The position numbers were made by a program, and so were the translations under genes. Positions 46,168 through 55,068 of a stretch of DNA of 64,000 nt are shown here, piece by piece. The stretch is from DFXE01 sp032054765 (GTDB lineage Bacteria; Bacteroidota; Bacteroidia; Bacteroidales; Tannerellaceae): contig DAMBSC010000006.1 in the NCBI GenBank assembly GCA_032054765.1, positions 1 to 64,000 on the forward strand, in the 5' to 3' direction. The notes under the pieces were generated by a model that saw nothing but the letters and a program-made list of their open reading frames with translations, ran no database searches and had not been told where the DNA came from. Position 1 is the first letter of the stretch. Every line of letters begins with the position of its first letter.

Positions 46168-46944
46168 ATGAAGAAGTACATGTGTGATTTGAAGGTAACT
46201 GCAAACATAAACCTTCAAAATAATTATTTCTTGCTAAAACTAACATCCAACGAAACTTTACCAGAAATGTTTCCCGGACAATTTGTCCAGGTATTAGTAA
46301 GTAATTCCCCTACTACATTTCTTAGGCGTCCTATCTCCATAAACTATATTGATAGAACTACTAATGAACTATGGTTGCTGATACAAAAGATTGGTGATGG
46401 AACAAAAGCTTTATCGAATGTTCAAGTTGGTGATATTCTTAACATATTGTTTCCACTTGGAAATAGTTTTACATTTCCCACATCTATAACGGAGAAAGTT
46501 TTGTTAATTGGTGGTGGTGTGGGAATTGCTCCTATGCTATTCCTTGGTACTTGTTTGAAGGAGAAAGGCTTTGATCCTGTCTTTTTATTAGGAGCTCGTT
46601 CTGAAAATCATTTAATGCAACTACCGGATTTTCAAAAATGTGGAACAGTACATACAACATCTGAAGATGGTTCTCATGGTGAAAAAGGATTTGTCACCAA
46701 TCATTCCATACTAAATGATATCCGTTTCGACAGAATATATACTTGTGGACCTAAGCCTATGATGGTAGCGGTAGCCAGGTATGCAAAAGCGAATTCAATC
46801 ACATGTGAAGTTTCTCTTGAAAACCTTATGGCATGCGGGATTGGTGCATGTTTATGTTGCATAGAAGACACTTCTCAAGGGCATGTATGTGTATGTACAG
46901 AAGGACCGGTATTTAATATTGATAAACTAAAATGGCAGATTTAA
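46168..46944 (+). CDS. pyrK: Dihydroorotate dehydrogenase B, electron-transfer subunit
   Basis: 258 aa, FAD and 2Fe-2S subunit that passes electrons from PyrD to NAD+. FAD-binding motif RRPISINYID, NAD-binding VLLIGGGVGIAPMLFLGTCL and YTCGPKPMMVAVARYAK, and a C-terminal cluster site SLENLMACGIGACLCC with further cysteines in HVCVCTEGPVF. Overlaps pyrD by 13 bases, so the two chains are translationally coupled as befits a heterotetramer. Confidence 0.95.
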   Translation: MKKYMCDLKVTANINLQNNYFLLKLTSNETLPEMFPGQFVQVLVSNSPTTFLRRPISINYIDRTTNELWLLIQKIGDGTKALSNVQVGDILNILFPLGNSFTFPTSITEKVLLIGGGVGIAPMLFLGTCLKEKGFDPVFLLGARSENHLMQLPDFQKCGTVHTTSEDGSHGEKGFVTNHSILNDIRFDRIYTCGPKPMMVAVARYAKANSITCEVSLENLMACGIGACLCCIEDTSQGHVCVCTEGPVFNIDKLKWQI

Positions 46945-47846
46945 AAGTAAATATAGGGAGCCTGGAGCTAAAAAATCCGGTAATGACTGCTTCCGGAACA
47001 TTCGGATATGGAACAGAATATATTGATTTCATGGATATTAACCAATTAGGAGGTATATTCGTAAAAGGAACTACTATTGAACATAGAGAAGGAAATCCAT
47101 ATCCACGTATGGCTGAAACTCCTGCAGGTATGTTGAATGCTGTTGGGCTTCAGAATAAAGGGGCGGATTATTTTGTTAATAAGATCTATCCGGAAATTAA
47201 GAACTACGACACAAATATGATTGTTAATGTAAGTGGTTCTTCAGTTCAATCCTATGTGGAATGTGCGGAGAAAATTGCCGAATTGGAAAATATCCCTGCC
47301 ATTGAATTGAATATTTCTTGTCCGAATGTAAAGAAAGGCGGCATGGCTTTCGGAGTAACTTGTGCCGGAGCTGCAGAAGTAGTAAGTGCAGTTAGGAGGG
47401 TTTATCCCAAGATACTTATTGTAAAACTTTCACCAAATGTAACCGATATAACAGAGATAGCTAAAGCTGTGGAATACGAAGGAGCCGATTCAGTTTCTTT
47501 GATTAATACATTACTCGGAATGGCCATTGATCCTATCACCAGAAAACCGAAATTATCTACAATAACGGGAGGCCTATCTGGTCCTTGTGTTAAACCAGTT
47601 GCATTACGTATGGTATGGCAAACATACAAAGCTGTGAAGATTCCTATTATAGGTTTAGGTGGAATATCGACCTGGCAGGATGCTTTAGAATTTATGCTTG
47701 CCGGAGCTACTGCTATTCAGGTAGGCACATATAATTTTATTGATCCCACCGCTTCAATTAAAATAATAGAAGGATTGCAGGAATATTGCGATCAATTCGG
47801 CCTAAAGTCAGTTTCAGAACTAACAGGTGCCCTGGTGATTGATTGA
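46932..47846 (+). CDS. pyrD: Dihydroorotate dehydrogenase B, catalytic subunit
   Basis: 304 aa, class 1B FMN-containing barrel that oxidises dihydroorotate to orotate in pyrimidine synthesis. Motifs: NPVMTASGTFGYG, GIFVKGTTIEHREGNPYPRMAETPAGMLNAVGLQN, and the active-site Cys in ELNISCPNVKKGGMAFG. IPIIGLGGISTWQDALEFMLAGATAIQVGT binds the FMN phosphate. Follows and overlaps pyrK; a hairpin terminator lies 12 bases after the stop. Confidence 0.95.
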   Translation: MADLKVNIGSLELKNPVMTASGTFGYGTEYIDFMDINQLGGIFVKGTTIEHREGNPYPRMAETPAGMLNAVGLQNKGADYFVNKIYPEIKNYDTNMIVNVSGSSVQSYVECAEKIAELENIPAIELNISCPNVKKGGMAFGVTCAGAAEVVSAVRRVYPKILIVKLSPNVTDITEIAKAVEYEGADSVSLINTLLGMAIDPITRKPKLSTITGGLSGPCVKPVALRMVWQTYKAVKIPIIGLGGISTWQDALEFMLAGATAIQVGTYNFIDPTASIKIIEGLQEYCDQFGLKSVSELTGALVID

Positions 47847-47857
47847 ATAGACTCAAT

Positions 47858-47881
47858 GACTGAATAAATCTTTATTCAGTC
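47858..47881 (+). terminator. Hairpin after pyrD, embedded in ATTCAGT-rich repeat
   Basis: GACTGAATAAA (47858-47868) and TTTATTCAGTC (47871-47881) form an 11-bp stem with almost no loop. Downstream to about 47920 are degenerate 16-base repeats of the type ATTCAGTTA-TCA. The tract resembles 55005-55068. Confidence 0.6.
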
Positions 47882-47925
47882 TCTCAACCTATTCAGTTAT
47901 TCAATAATTCAGTTAATTCAATGTT

Positions 47926-48825
47926 ATGTGGTTGACATTAGCGTTTGTTTCGGCATTTTTTCTAGGATGCTATGATATAAGTAAGAAAATGTCGGTAAAC
48001 GAAAATGCTGTACTTCCAGTACTGCTTCTCAATACTTTATTCTGTACTCTATTACTGTGCCCACTGTATGTAATATCAAGATTAATACCAGACATATTAG
48101 CGGATTCTACATTTTATATTCCTACAGTTGATTGGAAGACACATTTGTATATTCTATTTAAATCAGTTATCGTACTTTCCTCATGGATATTCGGATATTT
48201 CGCCATAAAACATCTGCCATTAACAATTACCGGACCAATCAATGCCTCCCGTCCGGTTATGACTTTAGCAGGTGCCTTACTTATTTTCGGTGAACGACTG
48301 AATATTTATCAATGGATTGGAGTTATCCTTACGATTATATCTCTTTTCCTTCTCTCTGCAACAGGTAAGAAAGAAGGAATCCATTTCAGTAAAAATAAAT
48401 GGATTGTGTTTATCTTTCTGGCTGCTATACTTGGTGCGATAAGCGGTCTATACGACAAATATCTGATGCAACGATTCAGCTCTACAGCCGTACAATTCTG
48501 GTTTAATTTCTACCAATTTCTGATGATGTCGGCAGTTGTTTTTATTCTATGGTTCCCACGCAGACAAAAAACAACTCCTTTCCGTTGGAAATGGAGCATA
48601 CTCTTGGTTTCCATATTCCTGACAATAGCCGATTTTGTATATTTCTATGCATTGACCGATCCAGAAGCAATGATTTCCATTGTATCCATGATACGCCGGG
48701 GCTCTGTTGTTGTATCATTTGCCGGAGGAATACTATTCTTCCAAGAAAAGAACTTAAAAGGAAAAGCCCTTGATCTCGTCTTTATCTTTATAGGTCTATT
48801 TTTCTTATATTTAGGAACGAAATGA
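47926..48825 (+). CDS. EamA/DMT-family transporter
   Basis: 299 aa, about ten membrane helices arranged as two EamA repeats. First helix LTLAFVSAFFLGCYDISKKM; GPINASRPVMTLAGALLIFGERLNIYQWIGVILT is the typical end of repeat 1, and ALTDPEAMISIVSMIRRGSVVVSFAGGILFFQEK the corresponding part of repeat 2. Substrate undetermined; the family exports amino acids, nucleobases or other metabolites. Stands between pyrD and the convergent xth. Confidence 0.88.
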   Translation: MWLTLAFVSAFFLGCYDISKKMSVNENAVLPVLLLNTLFCTLLLCPLYVISRLIPDILADSTFYIPTVDWKTHLYILFKSVIVLSSWIFGYFAIKHLPLTITGPINASRPVMTLAGALLIFGERLNIYQWIGVILTIISLFLLSATGKKEGIHFSKNKWIVFIFLAAILGAISGLYDKYLMQRFSSTAVQFWFNFYQFLMMSAVVFILWFPRRQKTTPFRWKWSILLVSIFLTIADFVYFYALTDPEAMISIVSMIRRGSVVVSFAGGILFFQEKNLKGKALDLVFIFIGLFFLYLGTK

Positions 48826-48850
48826 ATCTTTTGTCGTGTCCTGATTTCAT

Positions 48851-49612
48851 TCAGTCAATTATCAAAACCACTGGACAATGATCAGAATGCACGATTTCTG
48901 TTAGTATATATGCATTTTTTATTCTTGATTTTATTGGTTCATTCACCATACAATAATCAATACGCCAACCTTTATTATTTGCGCGTGCATTAAAACGGTA
49001 GGTCCACCAGGAATATTGTTGTTTATCTGGATTTATATGCCGGTATGAATCAATAAATCCTGTAGAAAGAAAACCTGTCATCCATTCTCTCTCTTCTGGA
49101 AGGAAGCCACTGTTCTTTGAATTCCGTACCGGATCATGGATATCAATAGTATTGTGAGCTATATTATAATCACCACATATTATCAGGTTTGGTCTAATTT
49201 TCCTTAACTGTTCAATGTAATTTTGGAAATCAGTTAACCATTCCATTTTAAAAGCCTGACGTTCGTATCCGCTTGTACCTGACGGATGATAAACACTTAT
49301 AATCGATAAATCACCAAAATCTGCACGTAGGAAACGTCCTTCGCAATCATACTTTTCAAGATTCATACCAGTTTCCACATGATCTGGTTTTATTTTCGTT
49401 AATATGGCCACACCACTATATCCCTTTTTCTGAGCACTATATAAATAAATATAGTATCCTAATCCTTTAAAAGCTTCAACAGGAAACTGATCAGGCTGGA
49501 GTTTTGTTTCCTGAAGACATAATACATCGGGTTGTTCAACTTTTAACCAATCTATAAACCCTTTATTTAAAGCAGATCGCAGACCATTAACATTATAAGT
49601 AATAATCTTCAT
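48851..49612 (-). CDS. xth: Exodeoxyribonuclease III / AP endonuclease
   Basis: 253 aa, Mg2+-dependent endonuclease/exonuclease/phosphatase fold of base-excision repair. Motifs: KIITYNVNGLRSALNKGFIDWL, DVLCLQETKLQPDQFP with the metal-binding Glu, SVYHPSGTSG, NLIICGDYNIAH with the catalytic Asp-Asn, WWTYRFNARANNKGWRIDYCMV and SDHCPVVL at the C-terminus. Divergent from the MgtC-like gene, with back-to-back -7 boxes. Confidence 0.95.
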   Translation of the reverse strand: MKIITYNVNGLRSALNKGFIDWLKVEQPDVLCLQETKLQPDQFPVEAFKGLGYYIYLYSAQKKGYSGVAILTKIKPDHVETGMNLEKYDCEGRFLRADFGDLSIISVYHPSGTSGYERQAFKMEWLTDFQNYIEQLRKIRPNLIICGDYNIAHNTIDIHDPVRNSKNSGFLPEEREWMTGFLSTGFIDSYRHINPDKQQYSWWTYRFNARANNKGWRIDYCMVNEPIKSRIKNAYILTEIVHSDHCPVVLIID

Positions 49613-49646
49613 AAATATTGTTTTTCTTGAATGAACAAATTTAGTT

Positions 49647-49665
49647 CAAATATACTTTATATTTG
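49647..49665. promoter_or_regulatory. Back-to-back -7 boxes for xth and the MgtC-like gene
   Basis: Minus-strand TATATTTG at 49647-49654 serves xth; plus-strand TATATTTG at 49658-49665 serves the gene at 49689. Only three bases separate them. Confidence 0.6.
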
Positions 49666-49688
49666 TATCTGATTATTACAATTATTTT

Positions 49689-50405
49689 ATGTTTGAAGAG
49701 TTCATTACAAATTTCAATGAGATACTGGAGAGCACAATCATTACTCCCTACACAGCTACTGTTAGATTAACTGTTAGTTTTGTATTGGGTGCTATTGTTG
49801 GTATCGAACGTCAACTCCGTCGTCGAGATGCAGGTATGCGTACTTTTGCACTGATATGTATGGGATCGGCTGCTGCAATGATTATTTCCATATGGGTTCC
49901 CCAAACTTATCCTAATTTTCTGAATGGGGATCCCGGCAGGATTGCCGCTCAAGTTCTTACTGGTATAGGTTTTTTAGGCGCGGGAGCTATTATTCAAAGT
50001 CATGGAAGTATCCATGGACTTACAACTGCCGCATGTATCTGGGTTATGGCAGTTATCGGACTGGCTGCAGGGGCAGGAATGTACATTCCTGCTATTATAA
50101 CGACTTTCTTTACATTACTTGTTCTTATTTCACTGGAAAGACTTGAAAAACGACTCTTCCTCAATGGTGTAAATAAAATACTAACCATTCACTGTAATAC
50201 TTCTACTCCAGAATGGAAAGGTATTCGTAAAATACTCGAGAAACATAAAGTATTTATTGTAAGTGTTTCGTATGACAGTAATTATGAGAAAAATACAGCC
50301 ATTGTTACCTATAAAGTAAATGTGAAGTCTATTTCTTCTTATACAGAGTTGTTTGGCGAAATTCGTACATTGGGATATATTTCACAAATCCGTTTACTGG
50401 CCTAA
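49689..50405 (+). CDS. MgtC/SapB-family membrane protein
   Basis: 238 aa. The N-terminal about 140 residues carry several membrane helices and the family signature VLGAIVGIERQLRRRDAGMRTFALICMGSAA, then GFLGAGAIIQSHGSIHGLTTAACIWVMAVIGLAAG. The cytoplasmic C-terminal domain (about 160-238) has an ACT-like pattern. Members are linked to Mg2+ limitation and acid or intracellular survival in other bacteria; the molecular activity is not settled. Its end overlaps the convergent Dabb gene by 4 bases. Confidence 0.9.
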   Translation: MFEEFITNFNEILESTIITPYTATVRLTVSFVLGAIVGIERQLRRRDAGMRTFALICMGSAAAMIISIWVPQTYPNFLNGDPGRIAAQVLTGIGFLGAGAIIQSHGSIHGLTTAACIWVMAVIGLAAGAGMYIPAIITTFFTLLVLISLERLEKRLFLNGVNKILTIHCNTSTPEWKGIRKILEKHKVFIVSVSYDSNYEKNTAIVTYKVNVKSISSYTELFGEIRTLGYISQIRLLA

Positions 50406-50704
50406 AATTCATAATCCACACAAGCCCTGTCTGCTTTTACAGGTCCTATTACCTCTTTTGATGCAGCTACATGCTCAGGGTGATTAGCATATTTTTCTAC
50501 ATCTTCCAAAGAATCAAGTTCTGTAGTAAGAATAAAATCCCATGTTTCTGTCGGATTAGTATTAAAATCAACACGTATCATACGCAGAAAATCAATTTTA
50601 TCTTTTAATGCTTCCAATTTCTCCTTTATTTCATTCAATTTACCCATTTTATCGGAAGGAGAGTCAAATTCAATCAGCTTAAACATTACTACATGTCTGA
50701 TCAT
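50402..50704 (-). CDS. Dabb-domain (stress-responsive alpha/beta barrel) protein
   Basis: 100 aa, a single dimeric alpha/beta barrel domain. MIRHVVMFKLIEFDSPSDKM is the typical start and FDFILTTELDSLEDVEKYANHPEH-like sequence (WDFILTTELDSLEDVEKY) the core. Biochemical role is unassigned. It lies 31 bases downstream of serB on the same strand and is probably cotranscribed. Confidence 0.88.
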   Translation of the reverse strand: MIRHVVMFKLIEFDSPSDKMGKLNEIKEKLEALKDKIDFLRMIRVDFNTNPTETWDFILTTELDSLEDVEKYANHPEHVAASKEVIGPVKADRACVDYEF

Positions 50705-50735
50705 ACTATTCAGTTTATTCTGTTATTTAATTTAC

Positions 50736-51968
50736 CTAATTAATCAATTTCTCATCAAGATATGAATCTTTATAACCAAGGAAATAGAGTACACCGTCCA
50801 GGCCTATAGTCGAAATAGATTGCTGAGCAGTCTCTTTTACTTTAGGTTTAGCATGAAAAGCAATACCCAGTCCCGCAATACTGATCATAGGCAGATCATT
50901 GGCTCCATCACCAACAGCTACCGTTTGTCGGATATCAACATTTTCAACCTGAGAGATTAGGCGAAGTAATTCTGCTTTCCGCTTACCATCCACAATATCA
51001 CCTAGATATCTTCCTGTTAATTTACCATCTTCTATTTCAAGCTCATTAGCATATACATAATCAATATTGTATTTTTGCTTGAGATAATTCCCGAAATAAG
51101 TAAAACCTCCTGATAAAATAGCAATCTTAAAACCAACTTTTTTCAATACAGACATCAAACGATCTGCACCTTCAGTAATCGGCAGATTTTCAGCAACTTC
51201 TTGCAAAACAGATTCATCTAAACCTTTCAACAAAGCGCAACGTTCTTTAAAGCTTTCAGCAAAATCTATTTCTCCACGCATGGCAGCTTCGGTTATGGCA
51301 CGTACTTTATCACCAACTCCGGCACGTTCTGCCAATTCATCAATTACTTCTGTGTTGATAAGCGTTGAATCCATATCAAAGCATATCAAACGACGCATAC
51401 GTCGGAACATACTATCTTCCTGAAAAGAGATATCCATTTCCAATTGCGCAGATAATTCGAGGAAAGCCCGCTGCATAACTTCTTTATCTTTAGGTGTACC
51501 ACGTACGGAAAATTCAACGCTGGCTTTTGGTGCACGTAGATCTTCATCCAACGGAATACGACCCGTTAACCGCTTTATATCATCTATATTCATTTCCTGA
51601 TCAGCCACAATACGTGATACGCCGGCTATTTGCCTAGCTGTAAGTTTTCGTCCAAGAATCGTAATGATATAACGATTTTTACCTTGCATATTTACCCACT
51701 TTGTATATTCTTCTTTGGAAATAGGATTGAAGCGGATATTTACGTTTAATTCATAACTTTTGAAAAGTAACTCTTTGAATATATCCCCTGAATCACCTTC
51801 CGTACTTTGAAATAAAATACCAAGTGATAGATTGTTATGAATATCAGCTTGTCCAATATCTAATATAACCGCATTCTTCTTAGCCAGTATTTCAGTCAGA
51901 GCTGCTGTAACGCCAGGACGATCTATTCCACTGATATTAATAAAGATAATCTCATCATTATTTGACAT
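50736..51968 (-). CDS. serB: Phosphoserine phosphatase with N-terminal ACT-like domains
   Basis: 410 aa from the ATG at 51968; the extra in-frame TTG six bases upstream is unlikely, since a -7 box lies at 51986-51993. Residues about 1-180 hold two ACT-like regulatory modules (FINISGIDRPGVTAALTEIL; ITILGRKLTARQIAGVSRIV). The HAD domain starts with LICFDMDSTLINTEVIDELAERAGVG (nucleophile Asp in DMDST) and has FKIAILSGGFTYFG and AVGDGANDLPMI. It performs the last step of serine synthesis. Followed by the Dabb gene. Confidence 0.95.
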   Translation of the reverse strand: MSNNDEIIFINISGIDRPGVTAALTEILAKKNAVILDIGQADIHNNLSLGILFQSTEGDSGDIFKELLFKSYELNVNIRFNPISKEEYTKWVNMQGKNRYIITILGRKLTARQIAGVSRIVADQEMNIDDIKRLTGRIPLDEDLRAPKASVEFSVRGTPKDKEVMQRAFLELSAQLEMDISFQEDSMFRRMRRLICFDMDSTLINTEVIDELAERAGVGDKVRAITEAAMRGEIDFAESFKERCALLKGLDESVLQEVAENLPITEGADRLMSVLKKVGFKIAILSGGFTYFGNYLKQKYNIDYVYANELEIEDGKLTGRYLGDIVDGKRKAELLRLISQVENVDIRQTVAVGDGANDLPMISIAGLGIAFHAKPKVKETAQQSISTIGLDGVLYFLGYKDSYLDEKLIN

Positions 51969-51985
51969 ATGCAAATATTTTTGCG

Positions 51986-51993
51986 CAAAGGTA
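51986..51993 (-). promoter_or_regulatory. -7 box for serB
   Basis: Minus strand reads TACCTTTG, 18 bases before the chosen ATG at 51968; this implies a very short leader and supports that start. Confidence 0.55.
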
Positions 51994-52119
51994 AGAAGTT
52001 ATATAATTATAAATTGTTTTTTCGAACATTTTTGCATACCAGTTTGTTATATTAAATATAAGCTTATTATAATTTAGAACCTGGAAACCTTAGAAAGTCC
52101 TGACGGGCAGGCAAAGAGC

Positions 52120-52566
52120 ATGAGAATACAGTTTGATATCAAAGAAAAAATGCATGAAATTGTTTCAGAGATTCTCCATTCAAAAAATTGGAAATCAATA
52201 GTGGAAGTTGATAATAAAAAACTCAAGAAAGTTGTAATGAATGGTATTTCTCTTAATGCTAAGACGTATGTGGACATTTGGGAAAATGAAATCCATATCA
52301 AAACTCCAAAAGGCGATCATACGTATCGTATATTTAGTAATGGCACAAACGCTGTTTGTGAATATATAGGAGATCGCTATGGGTTGCTGAAACAGAGACC
52401 TTTTCCTAAAATTACCCCTCAAAAAAATATTCAAAATATGATTTTGAATAAACGTGAAGACGATTTCCATTGTAGGAAATCACATAACCATAATGTAAGT
52501 TTTTACGAATGCAAGGTAAATGATGAATATATAAAAGATGGTATGCCTATGCCTACTATAAAATGA
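52120..52566 (+). CDS. Hypothetical protein, unrecognised
   Basis: 148 aa, no signal peptide or membrane helix. I recognise no family. Visible features: a helical start (FDIKEKMHEIVSEIL), a basic stretch (DNKKLKKVV), a beta-rich middle (KTYVDIWENEIHIKTPKGDHTYRIF) and a C-terminal part with CRKSHNHNVSFYECK, a possible Cys/His metal site. Codon use looks ordinary for the window, which supports coding status. Array C begins 62 bases after its stop. Confidence 0.55.
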   Translation: MRIQFDIKEKMHEIVSEILHSKNWKSIVEVDNKKLKKVVMNGISLNAKTYVDIWENEIHIKTPKGDHTYRIFSNGTNAVCEYIGDRYGLLKQRPFPKITPQKNIQNMILNKREDDFHCRKSHNHNVSFYECKVNDEYIKDGMPMPTIK

Positions 52567-52628
52567 GACGAATGAAACAAATGTTTCATGTATGTATTTT
52601 TAATTTACCAATCATTTATTCTTAATCG

Positions 52629-52710
52629 TTTCACCTGGGTGACTTAACTATATCACCTGGGTGATTCTTTTTTATCACCAGGGTGACATAGTCAGACCAC
52701 TTAGGTGAAA
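52629..52710. repeat. Palindrome array C: four 16-bp dyads, 22-bp period
   Basis: Units start at 52629, 52651, 52673 and 52695, exactly 22 bases apart. Cores: TCACCTGGGTGA twice, TCACCAGGGTGA, then CCACTTAGGTGA. Spacers TAACTA, CTTTTT, TAGTCA. The outermost arms (GTTTCACCT and AGGTGAAAC) are also complementary to each other. Ends 48 bases before the dnaB -7 box. Confidence 0.88.
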
Positions 52711-52758
52711 CAATTAATGATATGTATGTTTTCCTTTAATAATACCAAAGAAAAATAG

Positions 52759-52766
52759 TAAATTTG
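52759..52766 (+). promoter_or_regulatory. -7 box for dnaB
   Basis: TAAATTTG, 22 bases before the dnaB ATG; no clear -33 element. Confidence 0.5.
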
Positions 52767-52788
52767 ACGTCCCAAACAAGTAAGCAAT

Positions 52789-54309
52789 ATGGCAGAAGGT
52801 ACCAGGAATACAGGAAGAAGTAAGCAAAAAACAGTGATAGTCCCAGAAATGGGGCGTTTGCAACCACAAGCTCGCGAATTAGAAGAAGCAGTACTCGGAG
52901 CTATTATGTTGGAAAAGGACGCATATTCCATCATTGGTGAAATATTAAAACCCGAATGTTTCTATGAAAAGGCGCATGAAATGATATACACAGCGATTGT
53001 AGATCTTGCTGTCTCTCAACGCCCAATAGATATGCTTACTGTTACTGAACAACTGCGAAAACGAGGTGATCTTGATGCTGTTGGTGGTCCGTTTTACATT
53101 TCACAACTCACCAGTAAGGTCGCCAGTAGTGCACATATAGAGTATCACGCACGTATTATTGCTCAAAAATACCTGGCAAGAGAACTTATTTCTTTTAGCG
53201 CCCAAGTGCAAGGAAAAGCTTTTGATGAAACCATTGATGTTGACGATTTGATGCAGGAAGCTGAAGGTAAACTCTTCGAAATATCACAACGCAATGTAAA
53301 AAAGGATGTCACACAAATAAACCCGGTTATCAAAGAAGCTATAGAAGTTCTAAAAAAGGCTGCTCAACAACCTGAAGGATTAAGCGGTTTACATTCAGGA
53401 TTCAATGGATTAGATAAGATGACATCTGGATGGCAAAAATCCGATCTTGTTATTATTGCTGCTCGTCCGGCGATGGGTAAAACGGCTTTTGTATTATCGA
53501 TGGCTAAAAATATGGCTGTTAATCATAATATTCCAGTTGCTTTGTTCTCGCTTGAAATGAGTAATGTACAGCTTGTTAACCGTTTGATAGTAAATGTAAC
53601 AGAAATAACTGCAGATAAAATTAAAACAGGGCGATTAGCTGACTATGAGTGGGAACAGTTAGACTTCAAGCTGAAAGACCTTTATGATGCACCCATTTTT
53701 ATTGATGATACACCAAGTCTCTCCGTTTTTGAATTACGAACAAAAGCTCGTCGGTTGGTACGTGAACATAATATCAGTTGTATTATTATTGACTATCTGC
53801 AGTTAATGAATGCCAGTGGAATGAACTTTGGTAGCCGCGAGCAGGAAGTTAGTATGATTTCTCGCTCATTGAAGGGGTTAGCAAAAGAGTTGAATATTCC
53901 AATAATTGCTTTATCACAGTTGAATCGTGGTGTAGAAGGTCGTCAAGGTATTGAAGGAAAACGTCCTCAGTTAGCAGACCTTCGTGAATCAGGGGCTATT
54001 GAACAGGACGCAGATATGGTATGCTTTATCCATCGTCCTGAATACTATAAGATAACAGAAGATGCAGCAGGAAATTCGTTGATAGGACTTGCTGAATTAA
54101 TCATTGCAAAACACCGTAATGGCGCGACTGGGGATGTACGTTTGCGCTTCAAAAGCGAATTTGCCAAGTTTATGAATATTGATGATGATATCGCAATTCG
54201 TGAATTTTCATCAGTAATAAACAGTGACAATGGAGGATCTTTACCTCCTATACCTCCGGCTGGACCAGATTTCCTGATCCAAGGAGGTAATAATGAAGTT
54301 CCATTTTAA
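52789..54309 (+). CDS. dnaB: Replicative DNA helicase
   Basis: 506 aa hexameric helicase of the replication fork. N-terminal domain (about 20-130): QPQARELEEAVLGAIMLEKDAY. RecA-like domain (about 190-460) with Walker A IIAARPAMGKTAFVLSMAKN, ALFSLEMSNVQLVNRL, Walker B CIIIDYLQLMNASG, and LSQLNRGVEGR and RPQLADLRESGAIEQDADMV. No intein. The C-terminus is Pro/Gly-rich (PPIPPAGPDF). Its promoter is just after palindrome array C. Confidence 0.97.
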   Translation: MAEGTRNTGRSKQKTVIVPEMGRLQPQARELEEAVLGAIMLEKDAYSIIGEILKPECFYEKAHEMIYTAIVDLAVSQRPIDMLTVTEQLRKRGDLDAVGGPFYISQLTSKVASSAHIEYHARIIAQKYLARELISFSAQVQGKAFDETIDVDDLMQEAEGKLFEISQRNVKKDVTQINPVIKEAIEVLKKAAQQPEGLSGLHSGFNGLDKMTSGWQKSDLVIIAARPAMGKTAFVLSMAKNMAVNHNIPVALFSLEMSNVQLVNRLIVNVTEITADKIKTGRLADYEWEQLDFKLKDLYDAPIFIDDTPSLSVFELRTKARRLVREHNISCIIIDYLQLMNASGMNFGSREQEVSMISRSLKGLAKELNIPIIALSQLNRGVEGRQGIEGKRPQLADLRESGAIEQDADMVCFIHRPEYYKITEDAAGNSLIGLAELIIAKHRNGATGDVRLRFKSEFAKFMNIDDDIAIREFSSVINSDNGGSLPPIPPAGPDFLIQGGNNEVPF

Positions 54310-54332
54310 ACAATTTGGAAATTTCTTTTATT

Positions 54333-54980
54333 TTATTGTTTGATAAGTGTTACGTTACGAAATTGGATATCTTTTCCTTCGCTTTGTAGGCCTATGTGCC
54401 CGCTTTTTACTTTATTAGTACCTGTATTTTGATACACGCCGTTGATAAAGATTGTAATTGTACCATCCTTGATAAAGATATTGGCTTCATTCCATTCTCC
54501 AGCAGGTTTTTCACTTGACGGGTTTGTCTTTTGCACTACGGGGAAAGCAGGACGTTCGGTTCCCGGGCGTTGATGAAATTCAAAGAGGTCAGAACCTCCC
54601 AAGCAAACAAAATCGCCGGCATTTCCTGCAGCTAACTGACATTCTATTCCATTTGGAAATGGGTTTTTTACATCTTCGATTAATAAGAAAATACCACTAT
54701 TTGTTGCTTCGTTCATCCAGCGCCATTCAACATGAAGTTTGCAGTCACCATACTTTTCTTTAGTATACATGTATCCAAAAGGATTTCCTTTAATATGTAT
54801 TACACCGTCTTTTACTGAATATACCTGATCCGCCGGAACAGCATTCTTATCAACTACAAAATCCCAGTTGGATAAATCTTTTCCATTAAATAACTTTTCT
54901 ACTTTCTGAGCAGTAGAATCATTGGCCACACAGAATAAAAAGGCAAATAATATTGCCGGTAATAGCATTCTTTTTTTCAT
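54333..54980 (-). CDS. DUF1080 / 3-keto-disaccharide hydrolase-like exported protein
   Basis: 215 aa with a signal peptide (LLPAILFAFLFCVANDSTAQ, cleavage near residue 24). The rest is one concanavalin-like domain: EKLFNGKDLSNWDFVVDKN, YGDCKLHVEWRWMNEATNSGIFL, NGIECQLAAGNAGDF and SGHIGLQSEGKDIQFRNVTLI. The family includes 3-keto-glycoside hydrolases in Bacteroidetes, but many members are uncharacterised. Convergent with dnaB, 23 bases away; no glycan genes adjacent. Confidence 0.85.
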   Translation of the reverse strand: MKKRMLLPAILFAFLFCVANDSTAQKVEKLFNGKDLSNWDFVVDKNAVPADQVYSVKDGVIHIKGNPFGYMYTKEKYGDCKLHVEWRWMNEATNSGIFLLIEDVKNPFPNGIECQLAAGNAGDFVCLGGSDLFEFHQRPGTERPAFPVVQKTNPSSEKPAGEWNEANIFIKDGTITIFINGVYQNTGTNKVKSGHIGLQSEGKDIQFRNVTLIKQ

Positions 54981-55004
54981 GATAATAAAATATTAGTAAC
55001 TGAA

Positions 55005-55068
55005 TGACTGAATTATTGAGTAACTGAATTATTCAGTGATTGAGTTATTCATTTACTCAGTTCATTTA
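55005..55068. repeat. 16-bp tandem repeat of ACTGAATTATTCAG type
   Basis: Four consecutive 16-base units begin at 55005, 55021, 55037 and 55053 (consensus TGACTGAATTATTCAG, decaying to the right). It lies between the DUF1080 and EttA genes and reaches the EttA stop codon. Related words occur after pyrD (47841-47920) and in the start of the plug-protein gene. Confidence 0.6.

Noticed and set aside
52572..52589. Near-palindrome ATGAAACA/TGTTTCAT as another array unit
   Set aside because: A single copy, not in phase with array C.
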